Source: a virus
Reading direction: 5' to 3' (one strand)
DNA length: 27,507 nucleotides
IMG/VR virus record: IMGVR_UViG_3300046534_001112
Span: 1 to 27,507 of that record
How positions within the stretch are numbered: the stretch's first letter is position 1; the number at the start of each line of letters is the position of its first letter. The translations under genes and the position numbers were made by a program. A model generated the notes under the pieces. It made no database searches. It saw only the letters and a list, made by a program, of their open reading frames with translations, and was not told where the DNA came from. This document shows, one piece after another, positions 8,526-13,676 of this stretch.

Positions 8526-8544
8526 GCCGGATTGATTATCCGGC
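8526..8544 (-). other. Hairpin spanning the stop codon of the Cro-like gene
   Basis: Perfect inverted repeat GCCGGAT (8526-8532) and ATCCGGC (8538-8544) with a 5-nt loop. The stop codon of the 8536-8961 gene lies inside it. No T-run follows, so it may protect or process the 3' end rather than terminate. Confidence 0.5.
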
Positions 8545-8961
8545 GGTAGTGCGGTAATTTTCGACCTCGGCCGCGATAACGCCAAGGTACTCGGATAATG
8601 TAATCTTTTCGGCCGGTGTGTCGATCTCTTTGCAGAAATCCGTGTTTGTGTTGTGGATAAGCGTAACACCCTCGTCCGGGTAGAACTCGGCGCGAAAGGT
8701 CCCGCCCATGAAAATAACCACCGCCCCGGCTCCGGCGCTGCCGGTGTACGGACCAATGGTGTAGAGCTCGCCCGGGTGTACTCCGAGGTATGCCGCAACC
8801 GTAGACACTTGGTCCGTAGACATCGTAGCCGTGGTCTTATCTGAATATAAACGCCAAAGGGCGTTATATCCTGCATCGTGGTCCGGGAAAAGGGCCGCCG
8901 CGAGGGCGTCCTTATCTACGTTGTGGCGCTTAATTACTTCGGCGAGGTCTACTTTATACAT
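8536..8961 (-). CDS. Cro/XRE-like helix-turn-helix protein
   Basis: 141 residues from ATG 8961. The reading frame continues upstream to a TTG at 9000, but the promoter -7 box (8985-8992) overlaps that stretch, so the ATG is preferred. The N-terminal 65 residues (MYKVDLAEVIKRHNVDKDAL, then GYNALWRLYSD and VSTVAAYLGVHPGELYTI) match the helix pattern of XRE/Cro-type DNA-binding domains. The C-terminal half (GAVVIFMGGTFRAEFYP) looks like a small beta domain of unknown role. It is the first gene of the unit that continues into the coiled-coil protein and the DUF2800 nuclease, so it may autoregulate that unit. Confidence 0.7.
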   Translation of the reverse strand: MYKVDLAEVIKRHNVDKDALAAALFPDHDAGYNALWRLYSDKTTATMSTDQVSTVAAYLGVHPGELYTIGPYTGSAGAGAVVIFMGGTFRAEFYPDEGVTLIHNTNTDFCKEIDTPAEKITLSEYLGVIAAEVENYRTTAG

Positions 8962-8984
8962 GGTGAGTTTTGGTTGGTGGTCTG

Positions 8985-9017
8985 CAAAAGTAGATACCAA
9001 AGTACCACAATCACAAA
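8985..9017 (-). promoter_or_regulatory. Bacteroidota-type promoter for the Cro-like gene
   Basis: On the minus strand: TTTG (9014-9017), 21 bp, TACTTTTG (8985-8992). The -7 box matches TAnnTTTG exactly. The predicted transcription start lies 15-20 nt before the ATG at 8961. The -7 region TACTTTTGCA is the same as in the regulator promoter at 14706-14737. The hairpin of the triplicated module is absent here. Confidence 0.7.
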
Positions 9018-9077
9018 TTTTTTAATGGATTAGTTTATATTAGTTCTTAAGGTGCCCCGATATAGCCGCCCGGGCGT

Positions 9078-9371
9078 TTATTCGGACAGTCCGCTATATA
9101 AGATCGACAACGTGCGAACACGGAACTCCCAAGACTCTTTCGAGCCCTGCGCGGCGGTTAACGCGGCCTTAGCCTTTTTTCTCGCCTCCATAAGAACCTC
9201 TAAGCTCCAAAAGCTAGAGCCGGACTCGTATATTTTATGGTGTACGGAGTGGTTTTTACACGCGTACTCTAGCTCCGCTTCGGCTAGACCAAATGTCCAA
9301 AATCGTAACGATTTCTTAGCCGCTTCAAGCTCGCTACCTATCTTGAGGTAAAGTTCTCCCGTAATACTCAT
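9078..9371 (-). CDS. Small helical protein of unknown function
   Basis: 97 residues from ATG 9371. The sequence is mainly helical and charged (GELYLKIGSELEAAKKSLRF, then EVLMEARKKAKAALTAAQ), with one cysteine and no membrane segment. No family recognised. It is the last gene of the unit behind promoter module 2, followed by about 60 bp before the next promoter. Confidence 0.6.
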   Translation of the reverse strand: MSITGELYLKIGSELEAAKKSLRFWTFGLAEAELEYACKNHSVHHKIYESGSSFWSLEVLMEARKKAKAALTAAQGSKESWEFRVRTLSILYSGLSE

Positions 9372-9403
9372 ATCTCTTTAATTTAGGGTAGTTTAAAATT
9401 GGT

Positions 9404-9520
9404 TTACTCCTCCTCGGCTGGCACCTCGGCCAAGGCCGTTTTTAGGGCGACGTCGTGGGTGTCGCCTAATTTGATTAGAGCGATATAGAGGGCGTATTGT
9501 GCTGTGGTAAGGTCTTTCAT
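9404..9520 (-). CDS. 38-residue protein, unknown
   Basis: Short frame from ATG 9518-9520 to TAA 9404-9406, reading MKDLTTAQYALYIALIKLGD, then THDVALKTALAEVPAEEE. It would form an amphipathic helix with an acidic tail. Support comes from its place in line with the neighbouring genes (32 bp before the next one), codon use like its neighbours and the lack of another candidate in this gap. Function unknown. Confidence 0.5.
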   Translation of the reverse strand: MKDLTTAQYALYIALIKLGDTHDVALKTALAEVPAEEE

Positions 9521-9545
9521 TGTGTGGGTGTGTTTTGGGATGGCC

Positions 9546-9568
9546 GCCGGGAGGTTGCAACCCCCGGC
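9546..9568 (-). other. Strong intergenic hairpin
   Basis: Arms GCCGGG (9546-9551) and CCCGGC (9563-9568), plus an inner perfect palindrome GGTTGCAACC (9553-9562) and a single bulged A at 9552. It lies between the genes at 9579 and 9520. No T-run follows, so it is more likely an RNA-processing or stability element, or a weak attenuator. Confidence 0.5.
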
Positions 9569-9578
9569 AAGTTGGTTT

Positions 9579-9881
9579 TTAGTCGGCGAGGGTTGCGTTA
9601 TAGACGTCCCCGGAAGGGTATACGACCATGCCGGTAAGTTCGTTAGTTTTACGTGCGGTCAGTTGGCGAAGTTCGTGGCCCTCTACGACGATGTGGTATA
9701 CCGCCCGCATATAGGAGTTGCCCGGGACACAAACCATTTTCACACCGTACTTGCGCGCGTAGTGCAATGCGGCCTCGCAAGCGGCCATTTTGTCCCCCGG
9801 GCTTTTTTTCCAAGTACTTACCGGTGCTACCATCTTTTTAGCGTCTAAAGTGCCGGCGATCTTATTTTCTTGGATAGTCAT
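9579..9881 (-). CDS. Small protein of unknown function, first gene after promoter module 2
   Basis: 100 residues from ATG 9881. The frame is open six codons further to a TTG, but that lies inside the leader hairpin, so the ATG is chosen. It begins MTIQENKIAGTLDAKKMVAP and contains SPGDKMAACEAALHYARKYG and KMVCVPGNSYMRAVYHIVVEG, suggesting a small alpha/beta fold. No family recognised. The leader is nearly identical to that of the gene starting at 12043. Confidence 0.7.
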   Translation of the reverse strand: MTIQENKIAGTLDAKKMVAPVSTWKKSPGDKMAACEAALHYARKYGVKMVCVPGNSYMRAVYHIVVEGHELRQLTARKTNELTGMVVYPSGDVYNATLAD

Positions 9882-9895
9882 GGTGGTTAAGTTTA

Positions 9896-9952
9896 GCAAG
9901 CTACTTGCTTGCGATAGTACAAATATACGACCACCTAACCCACTCTTGCAAC
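9896..9952 (-). promoter_or_regulatory. Promoter module, copy 2, with 5' hairpin
   Basis: On the minus strand: GTTG (9949-9952), 21 bp, TATATTTG (9920-9927), then a hairpin with arms at 9907-9912 and 9896-9901 (GCAAGC/GCTTGC) and a 5-nt loop. Compared with copy 1, one stem pair changes from A-U to C-G with pairing kept. It drives the gene starting at 9881. Confidence 0.85.
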
Positions 9953-9953
9953 T

Positions 9954-9988
9954 ATTACAAAGATTATCTTTGTAATTAGTTTAATTAC
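9954..9988. promoter_or_regulatory. Two overlapping palindromes upstream of promoter copy 2
   Basis: A perfect 10-bp inverted repeat ATTACAAAGA (9954-9963) / TCTTTGTAAT (9967-9976) with a 3-bp spacer overlaps a second perfect one, GTAATTA (9972-9978) / TAATTAC (9982-9988), also with a 3-bp spacer. They lie just upstream of the -33 box and are repeated at 12116-12150. They are candidate activator or repressor sites; they may also act as 3' hairpins for the gene ending at 10010. Confidence 0.55.
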
Positions 9989-10009
9989 TTCGCTAAAACG
10001 TAGCGTTTA

Positions 10010-10342
10010 CTACCTTTTCCGATGGCGTCGTTTAATTATGTTTATGTAGTCATTGTACGCATTGACAGCGAGGCGTAAGCTTTGCTCCGAATATCGCGCC
10101 CACCGTTTCCTACCTAAGAATCTTTTTCCTAACGCCCTCGCCAGCGTTACGGAGTCCGCCGCTACGCTAAGTACAACTATGTAGAGCTCCCCGTTTGCCA
10201 TCTCCATTTTAGTCTCGTAGGATAGACAGTAGTAAGGGCCGTTAGCGATCTCTACCGTAATTAGCCCTTCGCCTTGGGTACAAGGCTGTGCACAAACCGG
10301 TAAGGTCAGTACGAAAAGTATGAATATCGTTATTAGTCTCAT
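10010..10342 (-). CDS. Small secreted protein of unknown function
   Basis: 110 residues from ATG 10342. The upstream in-frame extension runs through repeat R1 and is rejected. The N-terminus MRLITIFILFVLTLPVCAQ is a clear signal peptide with cleavage likely after CAQ. The mature part begins PCTQGEG, has a few cysteines (PYYC) and ends in a basic tail (KRRHRKR). No family recognised. It is the last gene of the repeat-separated array. A secreted phage protein outside the lysis block could act in the host envelope, for example in exclusion of other phages, but nothing in the sequence proves this. Confidence 0.7.
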   Translation of the reverse strand: MRLITIFILFVLTLPVCAQPCTQGEGLITVEIANGPYYCLSYETKMEMANGELYIVVLSVAADSVTLARALGKRFLGRKRWARYSEQSLRLAVNAYNDYINIIKRRHRKR

Positions 10343-10356
10343 AGTGTAGTTATTTC

Positions 10357-10391
10357 GGGTTGGTGCGGTGGGCCAGTCCGCAGGGTGGCCC
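10357..10391 (-). repeat. Intergenic repeat R1
   Basis: Plus-strand core GCGGTGGGCCAGTCCGC followed by AGGGTGGCCC. It is the same element as R2-R6, about 35 bp, placed between two small genes. In the transcribed (minus) strand the arms GCGG and CCGC enclose nine bases, and an outer GGGC can pair with the GCCC inside that loop. Confidence 0.85.
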
Positions 10392-10395
10392 ATTC

Positions 10396-10590
10396 CTATT
10401 TAGTGCGGGTTTCAATTTTTGTTTTCATTAAGTGAATAAATTCAGAATAAGTTTTAGGCTTTTCGCATTCTTCTAAAGGTTTTCTGAGGTCGTCGTGTCC
10501 GTTGAATCTTTGTACCGTTACTTTAGTATTATATCCTAAATCACAACCATAGCTGTTGCTTGCTCTACATCCGTTACAAGTTTTTTTCAT
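10396..10590 (-). CDS. Small cysteine-rich protein, unknown
   Basis: 64 residues from ATG 10590; the in-frame extension upstream runs through repeat R2 and is rejected. It opens MKKTCNGCRASNSYGCDLGY, giving CxxC plus two further cysteines, a possible zinc site. The C-terminal half is charged (YSEFIHLMKTKIETRTK). By eye the gene is clearly more AT-rich than the GC-rich genes around it, suggesting separate origin. Function unknown. Confidence 0.7.
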   Translation of the reverse strand: MKKTCNGCRASNSYGCDLGYNTKVTVQRFNGHDDLRKPLEECEKPKTYSEFIHLMKTKIETRTK

Positions 10591-10606
10591 TTTCGTTGTC
10601 TTTTCA

Positions 10607-10641
10607 GTTGGTGCGGTGGGCAAGTCCGCAGGGTGGCCCGG
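10607..10641 (-). repeat. Intergenic repeat R2
   Basis: Full copy: GTTGGT, then GCGGTGGGCAAGTCCGC, then AGGGTGGCCCGG. It differs from R1 at only one or two positions over about 33 bp, although the genes on the two sides are unrelated. Confidence 0.9.
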
Positions 10642-10658
10642 TTGTGTTGTGCGGGTGA

Positions 10659-10892
10659 CTACAATTCCACTAAATCAAAAAAGCCTTTAGGTAGTTGACT
10701 TTGCGCCACTTTTAGGCAATCTTCGCACATAGACATAGAGCCTTTAAGCCCATCGGTTCCTTCATTCATTTCTGTCGCAATGACTTTAGGTGGGGAAACA
10801 CACCTAATCATTTTGTGCCCGCCGCCGTATGTCATAAAATTTTGACCGTTAGGCTTTTCTGCTTGGCATCTTTCTTTATCTATTGGGAACAT
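10659..10892 (-). CDS. Small protein with zinc-ribbon-like cysteines
   Basis: 77 residues from ATG 10892. Cysteines at 9 (KERCQAE), 31 (IRCVSPP), 56 and 59 (MCEDC) form a spaced pattern like small zinc-binding proteins. It ends SQLPKGFFDLVEL. Base composition is AT-rich relative to flanking repeats and neighbours. No family named with confidence. It sits between R3 and R2. Confidence 0.65.
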   Translation of the reverse strand: MFPIDKERCQAEKPNGQNFMTYGGGHKMIRCVSPPKVIATEMNEGTDGLKGSMSMCEDCLKVAQSQLPKGFFDLVEL

Positions 10893-10919
10893 AATCTTAT
10901 TTGGATTTATTGAACTAAA

Positions 10920-10948
10920 GCGGCGGGCAAGTCCGCAGGGTGGCCCGG
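10920..10948 (-). repeat. Intergenic repeat R3
   Basis: Copy GCGGCGGGCAAGTCCGC followed by AGGGTGGCCCGG. It lacks the GTTGGT edge of R1, R2 and R6 but keeps the core and its pairing. Confidence 0.85.
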
Positions 10949-10971
10949 CTATTAAAATTATTGATATGCAG

Positions 10972-11166
10972 CTACAATGAGGTAAACGTTTCTGGGTAAT
11001 CCCTACGCAACACCCTCGCGCCTAATAGGTCTTGTAATTTATGGAAGCTGCCTACCCATTCGGTTATTTCCATTGGGTGCGTTCCGTCTAATTCTATGAA
11101 ATTATTGTGTGCTTCTACAAGTAAATTCATAATCTTTTGTTCTTTCTCTGTAAATGGTTTTTTCAA
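10972..11166 (-). CDS. Small conserved-type phage protein, unknown function
   Basis: 64 residues from ATG 11166, opening MKKPFTEKEQKIMNLLVEAH and ending GARVLRRDYPETFTSL. The combination of a helical N-terminus, THPMEITEWV and a C-terminal LRRDYP resembles short hypothetical proteins often seen in Bacteroidota phages; this is recollection of a pattern, not a search result. AT-rich like the two genes after it. Function unknown. Confidence 0.7.
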   Translation of the reverse strand: MKKPFTEKEQKIMNLLVEAHNNFIELDGTHPMEITEWVGSFHKLQDLLGARVLRRDYPETFTSL

Positions 11167-11180
11167 TTTAGCTTTTTTTT

Positions 11181-11200
11181 GGTCCGCAATGGGGCCCGGC
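11181..11200 (-). repeat. Intergenic repeat R4 (half copy)
   Basis: Only one half is present: GGTCCGCAATGGGGCCCGGC on the plus strand. The GCGGTGGGC half is replaced by a T-rich stretch. The remaining part matches the same half of R6. Confidence 0.7.
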
Positions 11201-11208
11201 CATTAAGA

Positions 11209-11421
11209 TTACGCCAACTTATTATCGGCGAGCCATAAAGTGTGCTCCTCGTCTGCGCGTATGGCCGTTACCGCTCGGATAATATACCCATCGTTTACGT
11301 GTGCCTCGCCTACTGTTATGGCGTTTTCCGGAGATGTTGCACGCACCATCCCGGACACTAATACGGTGGTATTTCGGCGAGTGTGGTAGGCTATCGACAC
11401 TACGTAATTGTGCATGGTCAT
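11209..11421 (-). CDS. Small protein of unknown function
   Basis: 70 residues from ATG 11421 (a second ATG two codons later is equally possible). It has a beta-strand-like N-terminus (MHNYVVSIAYHTRRNTTVLV), a helical middle (SPENAITVGEAHV) and an acidic end. GC-rich with codon use like the main phage genes, unlike the three AT-rich cassettes downstream. No family recognised. Confidence 0.65.
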   Translation of the reverse strand: MTMHNYVVSIAYHTRRNTTVLVSGMVRATSPENAITVGEAHVNDGYIIRAVTAIRADEEHTLWLADNKLA

Positions 11422-11426
11422 TTATT

Positions 11427-11451
11427 GGGTTGAAGCGGTGGGCAAGTCCGC
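11427..11451 (-). repeat. Intergenic repeat R5 (partial copy)
   Basis: GGGTTGAA followed by GCGGTGGGCAAGTCCGC; the GGGTGGCCC half is replaced by unrelated sequence. Complement to R4, which keeps the other half. Confidence 0.8.
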
Positions 11452-11472
11452 GATTAAGTCCATTTAGGTGGT

Positions 11473-11739
11473 TTACTTACCGGCCACCGTTACGGTGCCT
11501 CGGCCGGACGCCCGGTAGGCTTCTTCTAGCAAAGAGGTCTCGGTAAAGTACTGGGAGGTCATTCTTACGGTCTGACCTATGAGCTCGGCCGTTATGAAAT
11601 GGCCGACCGCCCGTGTGGGGTCGGCATAAATCATACCGTTAATGGTGGTGAGTCTACCGAGCGTGGCTTTGGCGGCGGCGGTAGATACGGCGGTGATAAT
11701 TACGGTGGCCGATACGGAGTATATCATTACGGTGTTCAT
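11473..11739 (-). CDS. Small protein, paralogue of the 11813-12043 product
   Basis: 88 residues from ATG 11739. It shares the opening MNTV-IYSVS, AAAK-LGRL, NGM-Y, a conserved S-YFT-TSLLE block and the ending GRGTV with the 76-residue neighbour. The main difference is an extra hydrophobic stretch (ATVIITAVST) after the first ten residues. The pair is a tandem duplication separated by repeat R6. No known family; the product is probably a small soluble protein. Confidence 0.7.
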   Translation of the reverse strand: MNTVMIYSVSATVIITAVSTAAAKATLGRLTTINGMIYADPTRAVGHFITAELIGQTVRMTSQYFTETSLLEEAYRASGRGTVTVAGK

Positions 11740-11755
11740 GGTATTGTTCTTTATT

Positions 11756-11790
11756 GGGTTGGTGCGGTGGGCAAGTCTGCAATGGGGCCC
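11756..11790 (-). repeat. Intergenic repeat R6
   Basis: Copy GGGTTGGT, then GCGGTGGGCAAGTCTGC, then AATGGGGCCC. One arm base is changed (CTGC for CCGC), which would leave a mismatch in the minus-strand hairpin. It separates the two paralogous genes. Confidence 0.85.
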
Positions 11791-11812
11791 TTTAGGTGGT
11801 CGGGGTTGGTTA

Positions 11813-12043
11813 TTAGGCTACCGTTCCGCGCCCGGCTGCGCGTCTGGCTATCTCTAGCAAAGAGGTCTTGGTAAAGTACCGGGAGGTAATTTTAACTTTG
11901 TCTCCGCTAAGTATCCCGGCCGCCAACGTGCTAGAATTTGCGTGGTTGCGGCTGGTATAGACCATCCCGTTAAATGATGCTAATCTACCGAGTGCGCTTT
12001 TCGCGGCGGCACGTGATACGGAGTATATGGTTACGGTGTTCAT
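11813..12043 (-). CDS. Small protein, first gene of the repeat-separated array
   Basis: 76 residues from ATG 12043; six further codons to a TTG fall in the leader hairpin and are rejected. It begins MNTVTIYSVSRAAAKSALGR and ends TSLLEIARRAAGRGTVA. It is paralogous to the product of 11473-11739. Its leader is almost identical to that of the 9881 gene although the proteins differ, so the promoter-leader was duplicated separately from the coding parts. Function unknown. Confidence 0.7.
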   Translation of the reverse strand: MNTVTIYSVSRAAAKSALGRLASFNGMVYTSRNHANSSTLAAGILSGDKVKITSRYFTKTSLLEIARRAAGRGTVA

Positions 12044-12057
12044 GGTAGTTAAGTTTA

Positions 12058-12114
12058 GCAAGCTACTCGCTTACGATAGTACAAATATACGACCCCCTAA
12101 CCCACTATTGCAAC
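12058..12114 (-). promoter_or_regulatory. Promoter module, copy 3, with 5' hairpin
   Basis: On the minus strand: GTTG (12111-12114), 21 bp, TATATTTG (12082-12089), then hairpin arms GTAAGC (12069-12074) and GCTTGC (12058-12063) around a 5-nt loop. At the second stem position this copy has a U-G pair where copies 1 and 2 have A-U and C-G. It drives the repeat-separated array. Confidence 0.85.
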
Positions 12115-12115
12115 T

Positions 12116-12150
12116 ATTGCAAAGATTATCTTTGTAATTAGTTTAATTAC
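12116..12150. promoter_or_regulatory. Two overlapping palindromes upstream of promoter copy 3
   Basis: ATTGCAAAGA (12116-12125) / TCTTTGTAAT (12129-12138), imperfect at one position, overlaps a perfect GTAATTA (12134-12140) / TAATTAC (12144-12150). Same layout and distance to the -33 box as at 9954-9988. Confidence 0.55.
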
Positions 12151-12154
12151 TTTG

Positions 12155-12937
12155 CTAAAACAGCCTTTCGGCTGCCGCCTTATGACATTCAGCTATTCGG
12201 TTTTCGCCCAAAGCAAAGTATTCCCCCTCTTGCTCCATACAAATATATTTGCGCTCGGTATTAAGGCAAGCCACAGCCGTGGTAAATGAACCGGCGCAGT
12301 TGTCCAAAACCGTTTCACCTTCGTTGGTGTAGGTTTTAATGAGGTACTCGAATAGGGGTACGGGCTTTTGGGTTGGGTGTAATCCTCTGCCAGTCCTTAC
12401 GTTAAAGCGTAACTGCGTTGTCGGGAACTTATGGGTATATGTTTTTACGGTGTCGCCGAACTCTTTGGATTTTTCGGTTATGGCTAACCGTATTGCCTTG
12501 TTTTTACTCTGTCCATTTCCGCCACTTTTTATAGGCTTATCCCTTTTTACCATTTGAGGGAAATACAAAGGCTGCTTTCCCGTCTTGCTAAAAACAATTA
12601 CCTCCTCGTGGTCCTTTAACGGTTGCCGCTTTGCTTGTACAAAATTGGCGGCAAACTTTTTATCCCAAATAAAAGAGTGCGCAAACCCTTTTAAATTACT
12701 CATTATCAACGCACTGGTAAAAGGTTGGCTGCCAAACAACACAATAGCCCCATTATCCTTTATAACCCTCTTGTACTGCCCCCAAAGTGGACCGAAAGGT
12801 ATTACGGTGTCCCACTTGCAATCGGTCGTACCATAAGGCAAATCGCAAAGTATCATATCAATACTTCCGTCTGGTATTTCTTTCATCAGTTCCAAACAAT
12901 CGCCTTTGTGAATGGAACTTGTTTTAGGGTTAATCAT
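12155..12937 (-). CDS. DNA adenine-type methyltransferase (beta-class order)
   Basis: 260 residues from ATG 12937. The catalytic motif IV is DLPYG (residues 32-36), near the N-terminus, after KGDCLELMKEIPDG. The AdoMet-binding motif I lies near the C-terminus (VLDNCAGSFTTAVAC, about 210-224), preceded by HPTQKPVPLFEYLI. This order defines beta-class N6-adenine or N4-cytosine methylases; DLPY favours adenine. The second glycine of the usual GSGT is replaced by F (SFTT). No restriction enzyme lies beside it, so it is probably an orphan methylase that protects or marks phage DNA. Base composition is more AT-rich than the replication genes. The start is 12 bp after the lysozyme gene. Confidence 0.88.
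   Translation of the reverse strand: MINPKTSSIHKGDCLELMKEIPDGSIDMILCDLPYGTTDCKWDTVIPFGPLWGQYKRVIKDNGAIVLFGSQPFTSALIMSNLKGFAHSFIWDKKFAANFVQAKRQPLKDHEEVIVFSKTGKQPLYFPQMVKRDKPIKSGGNGQSKNKAIRLAITEKSKEFGDTVKTYTHKFPTTQLRFNVRTGRGLHPTQKPVPLFEYLIKTYTNEGETVLDNCAGSFTTAVACLNTERKYICMEQEGEYFALGENRIAECHKAAAERLF
12157..12174 (-). terminator. Terminator-like hairpin embedded in the end of the methylase gene
   Basis: On the minus strand CAGCC-GAAA-GGCTG followed by TTTT (12174 down to 12157). The stem lies in the last codons and the T-run merges with the stop codon. Copy 3 of the promoter module begins about 40 bp further on, so this would separate two transcription units. The stem is short (5 bp) but has a stable GAAA loop. 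Confidence 0.55.
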
Positions 12938-12949
12938 GGGTTGGTTCTT

Positions 12950-13636
12950 TTAAAAAGATTTTCGACTATGGTTGTTAACGATCCGTTGAAGGTCCACGGC
13001 GAGCTCTTGGCGCTCCTCGGCAGACGTTAGGAGAAAGGCCGCCTCCGAGTTCCGCCTATTGGTCAGGCCGTCCAGCACCTTGCCCGCCGACTTATTGTAC
13101 ATGGGCATTACGGCGGCCACCTTGGCGAGATCTCCCGACCTTATAGCGCGGTTAAGGCGGGGCCCGAAGCGGCTAACGTTGTAGTCCATGACGGACAGGA
13201 CCAATGCCGGCCACTCGTCGACGCATGGGTACCTCCTCCGTATATCCTTATGGACGATATCGAAAACCCGTGTGGTCCTTATATCGGCCTCCTTTTTACT
13301 TATCGTCTCCGTGCGGGATAAGGCTTTGGTTCCCCAACCGTTGCGGTATGCGTTTACGTCCCACGTGGCTTTTGGCGTTAGCGCCTCCCACCTCTTAACC
13401 ATTAGCATCGCTATCTCTTTGTCGGAGTATTGCGGAGAGCATGGGGCCGGGGCCGGTAGGTTCGGCAGTCCGTAAAGCCTTATCGGTGACGTCGTAGGGT
13501 ACATACTGCTGGCTGGTAGGCTTTTTAGTCGGTAGGTCGGGGAGCCCGAGAGATAATTGCGCGTCGAAATCGTATTCATCTTCGCAAGAGTTGAAGATAC
13601 GAGAACTAGGAGTATTACGTTTATTAGACATTTCAC
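12950..13636 (-). CDS. GH24-like lysozyme (endolysin) with N-terminal signal-like segment
   Basis: 228 residues if started at GTG 13636. The catalytic region reads RWEALTPKATWDVNAYRNGW then GT: a Glu, nine residues later an Asp (WDVN), ten later a Thr, the E-D-T triad seen in phage-type muramidases with the WDVN-x-(5-8)-GT pattern. Downstream VDEWPALVLSVMDYNVSRFG and the basic C-terminus fit the GH24 fold. It cuts cell-wall glycan at lysis. The N-terminus MKCLINVILLVLVSSTLA looks like a signal peptide, suggesting Sec export. However, residues 20-65 are not well formed, and a second frame is open here from ATG 13631, so the true N-terminus is uncertain. Confidence 0.75.
   Translation of the reverse strand: MKCLINVILLVLVSSTLAKMNTISTRNYLSGSPTYRLKSLPASSMYPTTSPIRLYGLPNLPAPAPCSPQYSDKEIAMLMVKRWEALTPKATWDVNAYRNGWGTKALSRTETISKKEADIRTTRVFDIVHKDIRRRYPCVDEWPALVLSVMDYNVSRFGPRLNRAIRSGDLAKVAAVMPMYNKSAGKVLDGLTNRRNSEAAFLLTSAEERQELAVDLQRIVNNHSRKSF
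13395..13631 (-). CDS. Overlapping out-of-frame ORF at the lysozyme 5' end
   Basis: 78 residues from ATG 13631, five bases after the GTG of the lysozyme frame and in a different phase. It reads MSNKRNTPSSRIFNSCEDEY, then an acidic and proline-rich stretch with LGLPDLPTKKPTSQQYVPYD, and stops where the lysozyme catalytic part begins. Composition looks like a natural soluble linker domain. Three possibilities exist: a separate small protein, the true N-terminus of the lysozyme joined by a frameshift, or a chance frame. Sequence alone does not decide. Confidence 0.35.
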   Translation of the reverse strand: MSNKRNTPSSRIFNSCEDEYDFDAQLSLGLPDLPTKKPTSQQYVPYDVTDKALRTAEPTGPGPMLSAILRQRDSDANG

Positions 13637-13676
13637 GAAGTTATATTTGGTTAAGGATACCGGCAGGGCCGGGGCG

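Noticed and set aside
8962-9000. Upstream TTG start for the Cro-like gene
   Set aside because: The stretch contains the -7 promoter box, so it would not be transcribed; ATG at 8961 is used instead.
10357-11790. The regular repeats considered as a CRISPR array
   Set aside because: Spacing is 180-330 bp with open reading frames between, not uniform 25-40 bp spacers, and no cas genes are present.
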